A stretch of 64,000 nt of DNA from Patescibacteria group bacterium (GTDB taxonomy: Bacteria > Patescibacteriota > Microgenomatia > UBA1406 > GWC2-37-13). The notes below the pieces were generated by a model. That model saw nothing but the letters and a program-made list of their open reading frames with translations, made no database searches and was not told the DNA's origin. The stretch is from NCBI GenBank assembly GCA_023381015.1, contig JAMCTE010000037.1, positions 3,350 to 67,349 of the forward strand, in the 5' to 3' direction. Of this stretch, positions 17,847-27,682 are shown one piece after another. Numbering within the stretch: the stretch's first letter is position 1; each line of letters opens with the position of its first letter. A program made the translations under genes and the position numbers.

Positions 17847-18650
17847 ATGGAAAAAATTCCAGTCAACAAACTTTTGGATCTTTCGGGAAAAACCGCCATC
17901 GTCACCGGGGCGGTCGGTATCGGTTATGGAATCATTTGCCGCCTGGCCGAAGCCGGAGCCAACGTGGTCGTCGTCGGTAGGAGTCAGGAGGAGATTGACA
18001 AGACCGTTGCCGAATTGGCAGGTAAGAATCTTAAGGCCAAAGGCGTCAAGGCCGACGTGTCAATCGAAGCGGACGTGAAAAATATGATCGAAACGACGAT
18101 CAAAGAATTCGGAGGCATTGATATCCTGGTCAACAATGCCGGCATCTATCCGTCGATTCCCGTCCACCAGATGACTTTGGAAGATTTCGACAAAGTTCTT
18201 TCCATCAATTTGAAAGGAGTGTTTTTGACGTCGAAGTATGCATCCGAGCAGATGATTAAACAGGGGAAAGGCGGCAAGATAATCAATATCACCTCGATCG
18301 ACGCCCTTCATCCGTCCATGATCGGCCTAGCTCATTATGATGCTTCAAAACACGGCGTTTGGGGTTTCACGAAAAACCTGGCTTTGGAGCTGGCGCCCCA
18401 CAAAATCTGGGTCAACGCCGTTGCGCCGGGTGGAATCGCCACGCCGGGGACGACCAAGATGACCGGCGGTCAAGTCCCGTCAGCCGAGGATATGAAGAAG
18501 ATCATGGAGGCATTCTTGAGCAAAATCCCCATGCACAGGATGGGCGAGCCCGATGATATAGGGAAAGTGGTGCTGTTTCTGGCGAGCGAGATGTCATCCT
18601 ATATGACCGGCAGCCAGATCGTCGTCGACGGAGGGGTATTGTTATCCTAA
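17847..18650 (+). CDS. SDR family oxidoreductase
   Basis: GKTAIVTGAVGIGYGI, NNAGIYP, YDASKHGVWGFTKNLALELAP, GSQIVVDGG. Confidence 0.9.
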   Translation: MEKIPVNKLLDLSGKTAIVTGAVGIGYGIICRLAEAGANVVVVGRSQEEIDKTVAELAGKNLKAKGVKADVSIEADVKNMIETTIKEFGGIDILVNNAGIYPSIPVHQMTLEDFDKVLSINLKGVFLTSKYASEQMIKQGKGGKIINITSIDALHPSMIGLAHYDASKHGVWGFTKNLALELAPHKIWVNAVAPGGIATPGTTKMTGGQVPSAEDMKKIMEAFLSKIPMHRMGEPDDIGKVVLFLASEMSSYMTGSQIVVDGGVLLS

Positions 18651-18716
18651 AAGATTTCAGCGTTCTTTCAGTTAAGAAGTATAATTTTATTGTTATTAAA
18701 AATTATTTATAAAAAT

Positions 18717-18920
18717 ATGTCACACCATGACGGAGGATCGTGCGATTGTCATCATCACTGTTGTTGCTGCCACTGCGGCGGAGGTCACCACGGACAGGAA
18801 GAGGGTCACAAGATGGACTGGGAAGCTCACTTCAAGGAAATGAGCAAGGAAGAGCTTGCGATGAAAAAAGAAAAGCTCGAAAAAAAACTGGCATTGGTGA
18901 ACAAACTTTTGGGCAAATAA
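18717..18920 (+). CDS. Small His/Cys-rich putative metal-binding protein
   Basis: MSHHDGGSCDCHHHCCCCHCGGGHHGQEEGHKM... plus helical C-terminus. Confidence 0.65.
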   Translation: MSHHDGGSCDCHHHCCCCHCGGGHHGQEEGHKMDWEAHFKEMSKEELAMKKEKLEKKLALVNKLLGK

Positions 18921-18928
18921 GCTTTTGG

Positions 18929-19384
18929 CTAGTTCAACTTCCAAATAAAATAGTTGAGCAGTCCGGCAAAAGAAACCCAGAAGAAGTAGGGGAGTAATAA
19001 CCAGGATGACGGTTTATTGACTTTATAGAATTGGAAGATCATGACGATGATCAATAACCAAATGATAAAGATTATCAATAATGACAAAAACAGGTTCTTC
19101 ATCCCGAAAAACACCGGAGTCCAAATAAGGTTAAAAAACAGTTGAATAAAAAATAAACGTACGTTTAATTTCGCCTGTTTAGTTTTTTTGATCCAATTCA
19201 AATAAAGAGCCAATCCCATCAGCAAATATAAAACAAACCAGACCGGGCCAAAAACCCAGTTTGGTGGAGAGAAGGTAGGCTTATTCAAGTATCGGTACCA
19301 AGAATTAATTGAACTGATGGTAAAAAAGGCCCCAATTCCTCCGGCCAGCTGCGGCAATATCAAAGATAATGAGAGTTTTTTCAT
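18929..19384 (-). CDS. TspO/MBR family protein
   Basis: WYRYLNKPTFSPPNWVFGPVWFVLYLLMGLALYL; five hydrophobic segments. Confidence 0.9.
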   Translation of the reverse strand: MKKLSLSLILPQLAGGIGAFFTISSINSWYRYLNKPTFSPPNWVFGPVWFVLYLLMGLALYLNWIKKTKQAKLNVRLFFIQLFFNLIWTPVFFGMKNLFLSLLIIFIIWLLIIVMIFQFYKVNKPSSWLLLPYFFWVSFAGLLNYFIWKLN

Positions 19385-19404
19385 CTGTATAATGATTCTA
19401 TCGT

Positions 19405-21207
19405 ATGGAAGACAAGTTTTCCAATCGGGCAGTCAGCAGTCTTCTCAGGTCGATTGCCACGGTTTACGTCCTGAAAGACGAAAACCGTTTCCGGGTGGTC
19501 GCCTACGAAAGGGCGGCCGACGCCGTCGATCACCTTGCCCGGGAAATCAAAGACATCTGGCAAGATAAAAAACTCGAAGAAATCCCGGGGGTCGGCAAAG
19601 CGATTTCTTCTCATCTTGACGAATACTTTCGGACAGGACATTCCAGGCATTTTGACGAAATCCTCAAAAAAATCCCCGAGTCGATATTTGTCTTGATGCA
19701 GATTCCGACGATCGGGCCGAAAAAAGCTTATAAACTGGTAATGAATTTGAATCTTTTTGATAAAGATACGGCCGTTGAAGATTTAAAAAAAGCCTGTCTT
19801 CGAGGAAAAATCGCCCAAATGGAAACCTTTGGCGAAAAGTCCCAATCGGACATTCTCCAGGCGATTGGTATCTATGAAAAACGGTCGATCAAAGAAGAAC
19901 GGATGATTTTGCCTTATGCGTTTTCGATTGCCGAGCAGATAATAGATTATCTAAAACAGAAACCTTACTTCAAGAGGATCGATAAGTTGGGCAGTCTAAG
20001 GAGAATGGTGGAAACCATCGGAGACGTTGACCTGGCCGCCGTAGTCGATGTTAAATATAACCAACAGGCGATCGACCATTTCATCGCCTATCCGAAAACT
20101 ATCAAAATAGACAATGCCGGCGACAAAAAAGCTTCAATCATCGTGACGCCCAATGTGCGAGTTGACCTACGGATTCAAGAGAAAAATAGTTACGGCTCGA
20201 TGCTCCAGTATTTTACCGGAAGCAAAAACCATAACATCAGACTGAGGGAGTTTGCTTTAAAAAAGAATTATTCTCTGTCCGAGTATGGGATAACCAAAGT
20301 TGAAAGTTCCCTCTCCGTTAAAGCTACGGCGGATGAAGCAAAAATAAAAAAGTTTAACAGCGAGGAAAGATTTTACGGATATCTTGGATTAAGATGGATT
20401 CCGCCAGAAATCAGGGAAGGGACTGACGAAATCGAATTGGCAGCGAAAGGTCAATTGCCAAGTCTAGTAGATTTGAGGGACATTAAAGGTGATCTGCACG
20501 TCCATTCTAACTTTGATTTGCAGCCGTCACACGACCTGGGAGAAGACAGTTTTGAGGCAATGATCAAAAAAGCCGAAGACTTAGGTTATCAGTATGTTGG
20601 TTTCAGCGAACACAATCCGAAAAGCAGCCTGCTGGACAAGGACGTTGCTGCCATCTTGAAAAAAAGACGGCTGGTTATCGATAAAATCAAAGCAAAAAAT
20701 CCGGGCCTAAAAATCTTTAGCGGACTCGAGGTGGATATTTTGCCCAACGGCCATCTCGCCCTTCCTGAGGGATGCCCGGATTATTTGGACTATCTTATCG
20801 TCTCGGTCCACAGCGCTTTTGACCTCGATGCCGAAGCGATGACAAACCGGGTGTTGGAAGCCTTGAAAAATCCAAAAGTCAGGATACTTGGTCATCCGAC
20901 CGGAAGATATTTTGGCAAACGTGAAGGATTCGCTTTGAAATGGGAAAAAATCTTTGACTTCGTCAAAAAAAACGGAATTGCCTTGGAAGTGAATGCTTGG
21001 CCGGAAAGGCTGGATTTGCCGGATTTGCTGGTGCGTGAGGCCGTTAATACGGGAGTAAAATTGATTATTAACACCGATGCTCACGCCGCTTCTCATCTGA
21101 ATAACATGTTCTACGGAGTCGAGGTCGCCCGGCGCGGTTGGGCGCAAAATAAAAACATCGTCAACTGTCTTGATGCTTCTGACTTCAAGAACTGGCTGGT
21201 CGGTTAA
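19405..21207 (+). CDS. polX: DNA polymerase/3'-5' exonuclease PolX
   Basis: HhH EIPGVGKAIS, pol X LGSLRR..GDVDL, C-terminal PHP DLHVHSNFD..HNPKS..NTDAHA. Confidence 0.92.
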   Translation: MEDKFSNRAVSSLLRSIATVYVLKDENRFRVVAYERAADAVDHLAREIKDIWQDKKLEEIPGVGKAISSHLDEYFRTGHSRHFDEILKKIPESIFVLMQIPTIGPKKAYKLVMNLNLFDKDTAVEDLKKACLRGKIAQMETFGEKSQSDILQAIGIYEKRSIKEERMILPYAFSIAEQIIDYLKQKPYFKRIDKLGSLRRMVETIGDVDLAAVVDVKYNQQAIDHFIAYPKTIKIDNAGDKKASIIVTPNVRVDLRIQEKNSYGSMLQYFTGSKNHNIRLREFALKKNYSLSEYGITKVESSLSVKATADEAKIKKFNSEERFYGYLGLRWIPPEIREGTDEIELAAKGQLPSLVDLRDIKGDLHVHSNFDLQPSHDLGEDSFEAMIKKAEDLGYQYVGFSEHNPKSSLLDKDVAAILKKRRLVIDKIKAKNPGLKIFSGLEVDILPNGHLALPEGCPDYLDYLIVSVHSAFDLDAEAMTNRVLEALKNPKVRILGHPTGRYFGKREGFALKWEKIFDFVKKNGIALEVNAWPERLDLPDLLVREAVNTGVKLIINTDAHAASHLNNMFYGVEVARRGWAQNKNIVNCLDASDFKNWLVG

Positions 21208-21686
21208 AGAGGAGAGATGATGGTTTTTTCACTCCGAGGAATGTCTTCGAGTAGTTTTGTAATTGGTTTTTTCAAGAGCGGATGAACAAGGTTTGGTTCA
21301 AGGTCGACAATCGGCTTGAGGACAAAGTCGCGCCGCCAGGCGTCCCGGTGGGGAATGGTCAACCGTTTTGATTGGCTGACAGTTTCTCCATAAAAGATCA
21401 GATCGACGTCGATTTCCCGCGGCCCCCAGCGGATCCGTTTCCTTCGCCCGACTTTTTTTTCGACGTCTTTCACGAAATCCAGTAGTTCTTCCGGAGTCAG
21501 GTCGGTTTTTCCCGACAATGCCGTGTTGAGGAAATAAGGTTGTTTGGTATATCCCCAAGGCTTGGTCTTGTAAATCGGGGCGGTTTTGACACCGCTTAGT
21601 TTTTGCCCGATAAGAGCGGTGGCTTTTTCGATGTTGGACTTGGTGTCGCCGACGTTGGCGCCAAGAGCGAGAAAAACTTTGGTCAT
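21204..21686 (-). CDS. folK: HPPK (6-hydroxymethyl-dihydropterin pyrophosphokinase)
   Basis: LALGANVGDT, RWGPREIDVDLIFYG, IPHRDAWRRDFVLKPI. Confidence 0.92.
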   Translation of the reverse strand: MTKVFLALGANVGDTKSNIEKATALIGQKLSGVKTAPIYKTKPWGYTKQPYFLNTALSGKTDLTPEELLDFVKDVEKKVGRRKRIRWGPREIDVDLIFYGETVSQSKRLTIPHRDAWRRDFVLKPIVDLEPNLVHPLLKKPITKLLEDIPRSEKTIISPL

Positions 21687-22561
21687 CTTAATCTGTCGAT
21701 AACGGCTAAAAATTTTTTGGTCGGTAGGACGTCGTGGGTGCGGACGATTTTAGCGCCAGCCAATACGGCGAATCCTGTTTCCGCCAAACCAGCTTCCAAC
21801 CGGTCACCCGGTTCAGGAACGTAATCAAGTTTCAGACAATCTTTAAGGATAACTCCCAGATGGCTTTTCCTGGAAACGCCGACCAATAGGGGTCGGCCGA
21901 GTTTATTGAGTTTGGAAAAATTTTTGATTATTTCCAGGTTCTGTTCAACCGTTTTTCCGAAACCAATGCCCGGATCAAGGATGAAAGACGATTTTTTTAT
22001 GCCACGGCTGATCCCGAATGTCATCTGCTCTTTGAAAAAATCAGTGATTTCTTTCAAGAGATTGTCGTATTTTATTTGGCCTGTTTGCATCGAGCGCGGC
22101 TCACCCCTGATATGGTAGATGACGATCGGTACCATGTGGCGGGCGACGACGTCGGCCAGTTTTTTGTCGAACCTGAATCCGGAGAGTGAATTGACCAGGT
22201 CGGCGCCGTTTTCGAGGGTGGTCTCGGCGACCTGGGATTTGTAGGTGTCGATCGAGATAATTATCTTTTGGTTGCGTTTCCTGACGGCTCGTAAAACCGG
22301 CAGGATGCGGTCGAGTTCTTCCGGCGCCGAAACTGAGCGTGAACCAGGTCTGGTCGACTCGCCACCGATATCAATGATATCGGCGCCCTCTTCGATCATT
22401 TCATCCGCTCTCGCCGCCGCTTTATCGACGTCGTTGAAGTATTGGTTAGCGTCGGAAAACGAGTCGGGAGTGATATTCAGGATGCCCATCACCAGTGTTT
22501 TTTTACCGGACGTTAAAATTTTGTCAAAAAACGATTTTCTGTCAAATGTCGGTTTTGGCAT
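21683..22561 (-). CDS. folP: Dihydropteroate synthase
   Basis: VMGILNITPDSFSDANQY, IDIGGESTRPGS, LDPGIGFGKT. Confidence 0.93.
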   Translation of the reverse strand: MPKPTFDRKSFFDKILTSGKKTLVMGILNITPDSFSDANQYFNDVDKAAARADEMIEEGADIIDIGGESTRPGSRSVSAPEELDRILPVLRAVRKRNQKIIISIDTYKSQVAETTLENGADLVNSLSGFRFDKKLADVVARHMVPIVIYHIRGEPRSMQTGQIKYDNLLKEITDFFKEQMTFGISRGIKKSSFILDPGIGFGKTVEQNLEIIKNFSKLNKLGRPLLVGVSRKSHLGVILKDCLKLDYVPEPGDRLEAGLAETGFAVLAGAKIVRTHDVLPTKKFLAVIDRLR

Positions 22562-22574
22562 TTTTATCTCGATA

Positions 22575-23045
22575 TTAAATTTGCCACCTCATCATGTTCA
22601 AGATCAGGATAAGGAGGGAGAAGAAGTAAAGGGTGTAGAAGTAAAGCCAGGATAGTTTGAGGCGTTTGAAGACATAAAGGAATCCAAAAAAGAAATAGGC
22701 CTCGGCAAGATATACGACGATCGGCCAGCGGAAGAAAAATATGTTGATCGTCGTATAAATGACCGACAGGGGTAAGGTCAGGAAAATGTTTTTATAAAGG
22801 GTTTTCATCTTCGATTGGAAAACCGACCGGGAAACCAGAACGACGATCAAAAGAAACAGCAGGTCTTTGGCGATCGGATACCAGTGCCAAACCAGATTGA
22901 CTTCGGCTTTAAAAAAAATTCTGACGACGTCGTCGAGGAAAGTTTGGAAGATGAAGTCGACAAGATAGGTCAGGTTGATGACGATGTAGCCGAAGACCGC
23001 CACCAGCAGGGCAGACAAGATTTTTTTAACCGTCTTGTTCTTCAT
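22575..23045 (-). CDS. Hypothetical integral membrane protein
   Basis: Multiple hydrophobic segments. Confidence 0.5.
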   Translation of the reverse strand: MKNKTVKKILSALLVAVFGYIVINLTYLVDFIFQTFLDDVVRIFFKAEVNLVWHWYPIAKDLLFLLIVVLVSRSVFQSKMKTLYKNIFLTLPLSVIYTTINIFFFRWPIVVYLAEAYFFFGFLYVFKRLKLSWLYFYTLYFFSLLILILNMMRWQI

Positions 23046-23074
23046 TTTTTATATAATAAAGTTTACCAAACTTT

Positions 23075-23287
23075 ATGGTGAAAACGTTGTCAAAAGAAAA
23101 AGATTTTTTTTACCGAAGCGTTTATAACCATGTTTGGGACACGGTCGCGACTAATTTCCTGATGGAGCAGGCAGGCGGAGCAGTGACTGATTTGTATGGC
23201 GAACCTTGGACCCTAGAGTCGACTACCGTCGTTGCCGCCAGGGACCAAGACCTTCACAAAAAACTGATTGAATATCTGGCATGGTGA
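23075..23287 (+). pseudogene. C-terminal remnant of an inositol monophosphatase-family protein
   Basis: HVWDTVATNFLMEQAGGAVTDLYGEPWTL...VVAARDQDLHKKLIEYL matches the C-terminal WDxAA...EAGG..TD..G.PW block; no N-terminal part. Confidence 0.65.
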
Positions 23288-23299
23288 TAAATATCCCGG

Positions 23300-23385
23300 C
23301 GGAGAGGGTGGGATTTGAACCCACGCGAGTCTTGCGACTCAAGGGGTTAGCAACCCCTCGCTTTGGACCGCTCAGCCACCTCTCC
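23300..23385 (-). tRNA. tRNA-Ser(GCT)
   Basis: GGAGAGG/CCTCTCC acceptor, loop TTGCTAA, long variable arm. Confidence 0.93.
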
Positions 23386-23537
23386 TTTGCCCGCCGTATC
23401 TTTAGCGAAAGTCAACTTTATTATTATAAACTATCAGTGCCGCAGAGAGGACTTGTTCAACTCGCAGTTAACGATTTTATGAGTTCTACTGCGAGTTAAT
23501 CCCGCCGTTTTAGGCGGGAAACCTCTCAAAACCTTTG

Positions 23538-23620
23538 TGGGCGAGGGGGGAGTTGAACCCCCAAGAGATTGCTCTCACTAGCTCCTGAAGCTAGCGCGTC
23601 TGCCATTCCGCCACCCGCCC
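23538..23620 (-). tRNA. tRNA-Leu(CAG)
   Basis: GGGCGGG/CTCGCCC acceptor, CTAGC-TTCAGGA-GCTAG anticodon arm, long variable arm. Confidence 0.92.
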
Positions 23621-23762
23621 AACAGACTGCTCCCGCCTTCGTTTCACTTCGGCTGGGATTAACTGACAGTAATTACTCACTTTGTTCGTAAACTGTCAGT
23701 TGAACAATTCCGCCACTGCGGCCGTAGTTAAATTATATCATCTAAGTTATAATATTTAGATT

Positions 23763-24389
23763 ATGAAGAAAGCCAATGGATGCGTTCTATACCTGGTCCG
23801 TCACGGGCAGACCGAGTGGAACGTCAAAAGATTGATCCAAGGCCATATGGATATTCCTTTAAACGGTAAAGGAAGAAAACAAGCGTCGGCTTTAGCAAAA
23901 AAACTGGAGGATATCCATTTCCACGCCGTCTACTCATCAGATCTTTCACGGACGAGCGAGACAGCCGAGTTGATCGCCAGGCAACACCACCGGGAAGTCG
24001 TCACGACGACAGCTCTGAGGGAAAGGTATTTCGGCAAATTCCAGGGAATATCTTTCGGGAATAATAGGAACATACTCAAACTGATCAACGACCTGAAAAA
24101 ATCGACCGTCGACGAAAACGAAATCGAAAACGACGAAAAAATGATGAAGCGCTTTGTCGGTTGTCTTCGACAAGTCAGCCGTGCAAATTTTGGGAAAACC
24201 ATCCTCGTCGTCACCCACGCCGGGCCGATGAGGACTTTCCTGATCACGATCGGTTGGGGGAGTTATGAAAACTTGACCGAAGGCTGCATAGATAATTTGG
24301 CCTTCGTAAAATTGGTGAGCGACGGAGAAAATTTTACGGTCGAAGAGACGAGCGGAATAACAAAATTAGCCTCAAGCGCCTACCGGTAG
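23763..24389 (+). CDS. Histidine phosphatase (phosphoglycerate mutase-like)
   Basis: LYLVRHGQTEWNVKRLIQG, SSDLSRTSETAELIA, VVTHAGPMR. Confidence 0.9.
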   Translation: MKKANGCVLYLVRHGQTEWNVKRLIQGHMDIPLNGKGRKQASALAKKLEDIHFHAVYSSDLSRTSETAELIARQHHREVVTTTALRERYFGKFQGISFGNNRNILKLINDLKKSTVDENEIENDEKMMKRFVGCLRQVSRANFGKTILVVTHAGPMRTFLITIGWGSYENLTEGCIDNLAFVKLVSDGENFTVEETSGITKLASSAYR

Positions 24390-25265
24390 ATTTCTTACTG
24401 CGTTGACTATTCCTGCCAGACCGGCAATGGCAGCTCCATTAGGATGATTGGCGTAGTGTTTTATTTCATATCGGGGGGTTTGTTCTGATGCAGCCAAAAT
24501 CGTGTGGGAACCCAATTTTTCAAACATCGCCGTATCCAGCGGAATTATGTCTCCGCAAACGACTGCCGGTAATTGATTTCTTCTCGACATGACAGCGTCA
24601 TAATAGCTGCCTCTTCGTAAGTAAACCGGGCTGGGAAAACCGGAAAACATCTCCTCGTCGGTTGCAGGGACGATTTCAAGATCAGGAGTGATCTCCCATT
24701 TTCTGGCCAGGCCGATAGCATCAATTCCCTTGACATTTTCTGGACCCATAATTTTGGCAATATTCCCCTTTACCGTGTTTGGGACATGCCAATCTCCCGG
24801 ATCAGAGTTGGAAACGATGGCCAGATCGAGAGTTTCTCTAAGCGCTTCAAGTGCTGGTTTTGCGTCGTCGGCAGGGATTACGGGAAGTTGGGAATTGGTT
24901 TTAAAATGGGTTGCCCTCATCAAAGTTTCCATTGCCGCAGCATCATTCGGTAACGGTTCAGAAGTTTTAGCTTTTTCTTCCCGATACTGGTTAACGGCTA
25001 TTTCGGCAGCGGCTTGGCAGAGGAGCGACATATCCATATCGGCAGAGGCAGAGACTAGTCCATTATTACGAAGGCCGAATTGGCCAGGTGAGGCGCGTAC
25101 TATAGCCATTGCGCCGTACATCCGGTCAGCAATATCTTGTTTGGGAAGCCCATATTTTTCTGCAACAACTCCAGAAAAAATGTCGACATAAGCGTCTAAA
25201 TTAGGCCAAGTCAATAGAAATACGCCATCAAAATCAAAAACCCCGTAAGGTTTAGTTTCGGTCAT
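24372..25265 (-). CDS. HAD-like hydrolase
   Basis: YGVFDFDGVFLLTWPN, LAIVSNSDPGDW, VVCGDIIPLD. Confidence 0.65.
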   Translation of the reverse strand: MTETKPYGVFDFDGVFLLTWPNLDAYVDIFSGVVAEKYGLPKQDIADRMYGAMAIVRASPGQFGLRNNGLVSASADMDMSLLCQAAAEIAVNQYREEKAKTSEPLPNDAAAMETLMRATHFKTNSQLPVIPADDAKPALEALRETLDLAIVSNSDPGDWHVPNTVKGNIAKIMGPENVKGIDAIGLARKWEITPDLEIVPATDEEMFSGFPSPVYLRRGSYYDAVMSRRNQLPAVVCGDIIPLDTAMFEKLGSHTILAASEQTPRYEIKHYANHPNGAAIAGLAGIVNAVRNLPVGA

Positions 25266-25308
25266 AGTTTAAAGGTAATTATACTATAGGATTTACTTTT
25301 AAGCAACC

Positions 25309-25336
25309 TGATAAAAAAGGAGAAATAGCCTTTTAT
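25309..25336 (-). terminator. Candidate intrinsic terminator hairpin downstream of 25342 gene
   Basis: GATAAAAAAGGAGAAATAGCCTTTTATC inverted repeat just 3' of the minus-strand stop. Confidence 0.45.
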
Positions 25337-25341
25337 CAATG

Positions 25342-25962
25342 TTAACGGTTTATTATTTTTTTGATAACGCTGTCCAGTTTTGCCAAAAATTCTTTTTCGG
25401 TAAGATCAGAGTTTTCGATGGTTATTTTCGGGAAATCAAGCCGTTGATAGAGATCAAGCCAATAAGGATAGATGTTGTTTATCGCATGTTTATAGACAGT
25501 GAGAGAGTCGCTGATTTCTTTATCATCTGTAGTTCCTTTGGCTAGAATTCTTTGCCGGTAACTTTTTCGTTTACGGGCAAAGGAAACATTTGGAGTAATG
25601 TTTATAAAAACTATAGATGAGTTAAATTCGTTGTATATTTTGAGGAATTTGGGCAAAAACTGATTGCTCAGTTTTTTAGAACCGATAAACTGTCCGTAGA
25701 CGAGATGGAAAATGCCCATTTCCGCCACTATGATTTGATCGTAATGGTTTTCTATCTTGTGTAACTTTGCGGAAACTATTTCTAGAATTTTTCCTTCAAG
25801 TTCCGTGTCGGTATAAGCAGCTCCAGGATGATTTTTACCAATGACCGTGAATGGATTGATGTCCTCCAGAAAGAACCAATCCTGATGGTGTTTTTTGAGA
25901 TGATTCAGCGCCGTGGTTTTGCCGGAAGCTTGAGGTCCGGCGATAGTAATAAAATGGCTCAT
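25342..25962 (-). CDS. P-loop kinase-like protein
   Basis: ITIAGPQASGKTTALNHL Walker A. Confidence 0.65.
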   Translation of the reverse strand: MSHFITIAGPQASGKTTALNHLKKHHQDWFFLEDINPFTVIGKNHPGAAYTDTELEGKILEIVSAKLHKIENHYDQIIVAEMGIFHLVYGQFIGSKKLSNQFLPKFLKIYNEFNSSIVFINITPNVSFARKRKSYRQRILAKGTTDDKEISDSLTVYKHAINNIYPYWLDLYQRLDFPKITIENSDLTEKEFLAKLDSVIKKIINR

Positions 25963-25980
25963 CTGGTGTAAAATTATATC

Positions 25981-26955
25981 ATGTTTTACGAAAAGTCAAT
26001 AAAAATTATGGCCATGATCAAGGCGGCTAAGACGATTCTTCTCAACGCCCACCGCAGTCCCGACCTCGACTCTATCGGCGCTTCAACGGCAATGATGAAA
26101 GTTTTACGCCGGTTAGGAAAAAAAGTCGATATTGTTTGTCCGACGGACGTTCCTTCAGATTTTTTATTTATGGAAGGAGCAGAGGAAATCCGGACAATAG
26201 ATTTTTCCACCTTTGATTTTAAACCTTACGATCTATTTATCATCCTTGATTCGGGAAGCTATGATATCGTTACCGGTAAAAAAGAGATTAGTTTGCCTGA
26301 TATTCCGACAGTCGTCATCGATCATCACCGTAGTAATAAGTTTACGGACGTGAAATTAAAACTGGTTGAAGAAGAAGCCTCAGCAACTTGCGAAATGATC
26401 TATAAGCTGTTGACGGAATGGAAAATCAATATCGATCAAGAAATGGCAACGGCGTTATTTTCCGGCATCGCCGGCGATACGGTTTTTTTCCGGTATACCC
26501 AAAACACCAGAGAAACCTATAAAATCATTGGCCGTTTAGTCGAGCTCGGTGCGGACAAAGATTTGTTGGTTGAGAGTATGTTCAATAACTATGATTTTGA
26601 CTCTATCCGGTTGGTGGGAGAATTTCTAAAAAAAATGAAAAAAGAAAAAAACTTCGTTTGGTCGGCGATTGATCTGGAAACGTTCCGAAAATACGGGAAA
26701 CCAAAAGGGATAAGGGAGTTGAGCGCCGATTTGTTTTTCCAAAGCGTCAAAGGCGCCGGATTTGGGCTGGCCATCCTGGAGCAGGAAAAAAACAAGTTGT
26801 TTGTCAGTTTTAGATCCATAAAAGATACGGACGTTTCTAAAATAGCCAAAAGCTTGGGCGGCGGAGGCCACCGCAACGCTGCCGGTTGTACGGTCAGCGG
26901 AGAATTTACTTTAACCGTCAACAATATCATTGACAAAGTAAGAAAACTAATTTAG
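25981..26955 (+). CDS. DHH family phosphoesterase (NrnA-like)
   Basis: LNAHRSPDLDSIGAS, IDHHRSNKF, GGGGHRNAAGC. Confidence 0.9.
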   Translation: MFYEKSIKIMAMIKAAKTILLNAHRSPDLDSIGASTAMMKVLRRLGKKVDIVCPTDVPSDFLFMEGAEEIRTIDFSTFDFKPYDLFIILDSGSYDIVTGKKEISLPDIPTVVIDHHRSNKFTDVKLKLVEEEASATCEMIYKLLTEWKINIDQEMATALFSGIAGDTVFFRYTQNTRETYKIIGRLVELGADKDLLVESMFNNYDFDSIRLVGEFLKKMKKEKNFVWSAIDLETFRKYGKPKGIRELSADLFFQSVKGAGFGLAILEQEKNKLFVSFRSIKDTDVSKIAKSLGGGGHRNAAGCTVSGEFTLTVNNIIDKVRKLI

Positions 26956-26964
26956 CATGATATT

Positions 26965-27669
26965 ATGGCAAAAAGACACACAAAGGGGATCGATATCCAT
27001 CATCCAAACATGGTGAAAATGGTTTTCATTATGACGTCTTTAGGGATTTTGGCATTACTCATACTGATAGTAAAATATACCAGTTTTAAAAGCGAGCCCG
27101 AAGCAGCCGTAAGAAAAAAAGATACGTTTACCAAATCATTAACCAAAAATTTGTCGGTGTTTTCGACCTGGGACAACGCTTGTCTAAAATATTTTAACCA
27201 AAATTATCCTAATTATCACGTCCATTATGCCCAAGGCGGTGACGTTTTTGCTATCGGTTTGACAGATACCTGCGGTAATTTTGCTTCTTTTTTTCACGAA
27301 GGATATCTACCCAATGACACCGGCGGTACGGAAGATGTGAGATGTTGTGTTAACTTGAATTATGTTTATACTGCCAATGATTTACGTTGTGGCGGGCAAG
27401 TTAATTTGTCATTGCGGTGCAAACCAAACTGCAATCAACCGTATGGAAATGATTTAGGAAACCAATATAGCTATACGATGATTAATACGTCCAGTTTTAA
27501 TACTATCTGTGATACCGCTAGTCCCAATACTTCAGCTTTGTCTTTGGGAGACATCAATCAAGGAGCGGGGAATTGCTGTCTTATGCCATTGACTCCGACT
27601 CCAACCACGGCTCCACAAAATAGTCCTCAAACTTGCATAAATTATTTTTTCGGCACTTATTGTTACTGA
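26965..27669 (+). CDS. Hypothetical Cys-containing secreted/anchored protein
   Basis: N-terminal TM, multiple Cys, PTPTTAP C-terminal stretch. Confidence 0.55.
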   Translation: MAKRHTKGIDIHHPNMVKMVFIMTSLGILALLILIVKYTSFKSEPEAAVRKKDTFTKSLTKNLSVFSTWDNACLKYFNQNYPNYHVHYAQGGDVFAIGLTDTCGNFASFFHEGYLPNDTGGTEDVRCCVNLNYVYTANDLRCGGQVNLSLRCKPNCNQPYGNDLGNQYSYTMINTSSFNTICDTASPNTSALSLGDINQGAGNCCLMPLTPTPTTAPQNSPQTCINYFFGTYCY

Positions 27670-27682
27670 TTATCGGTTTTTT

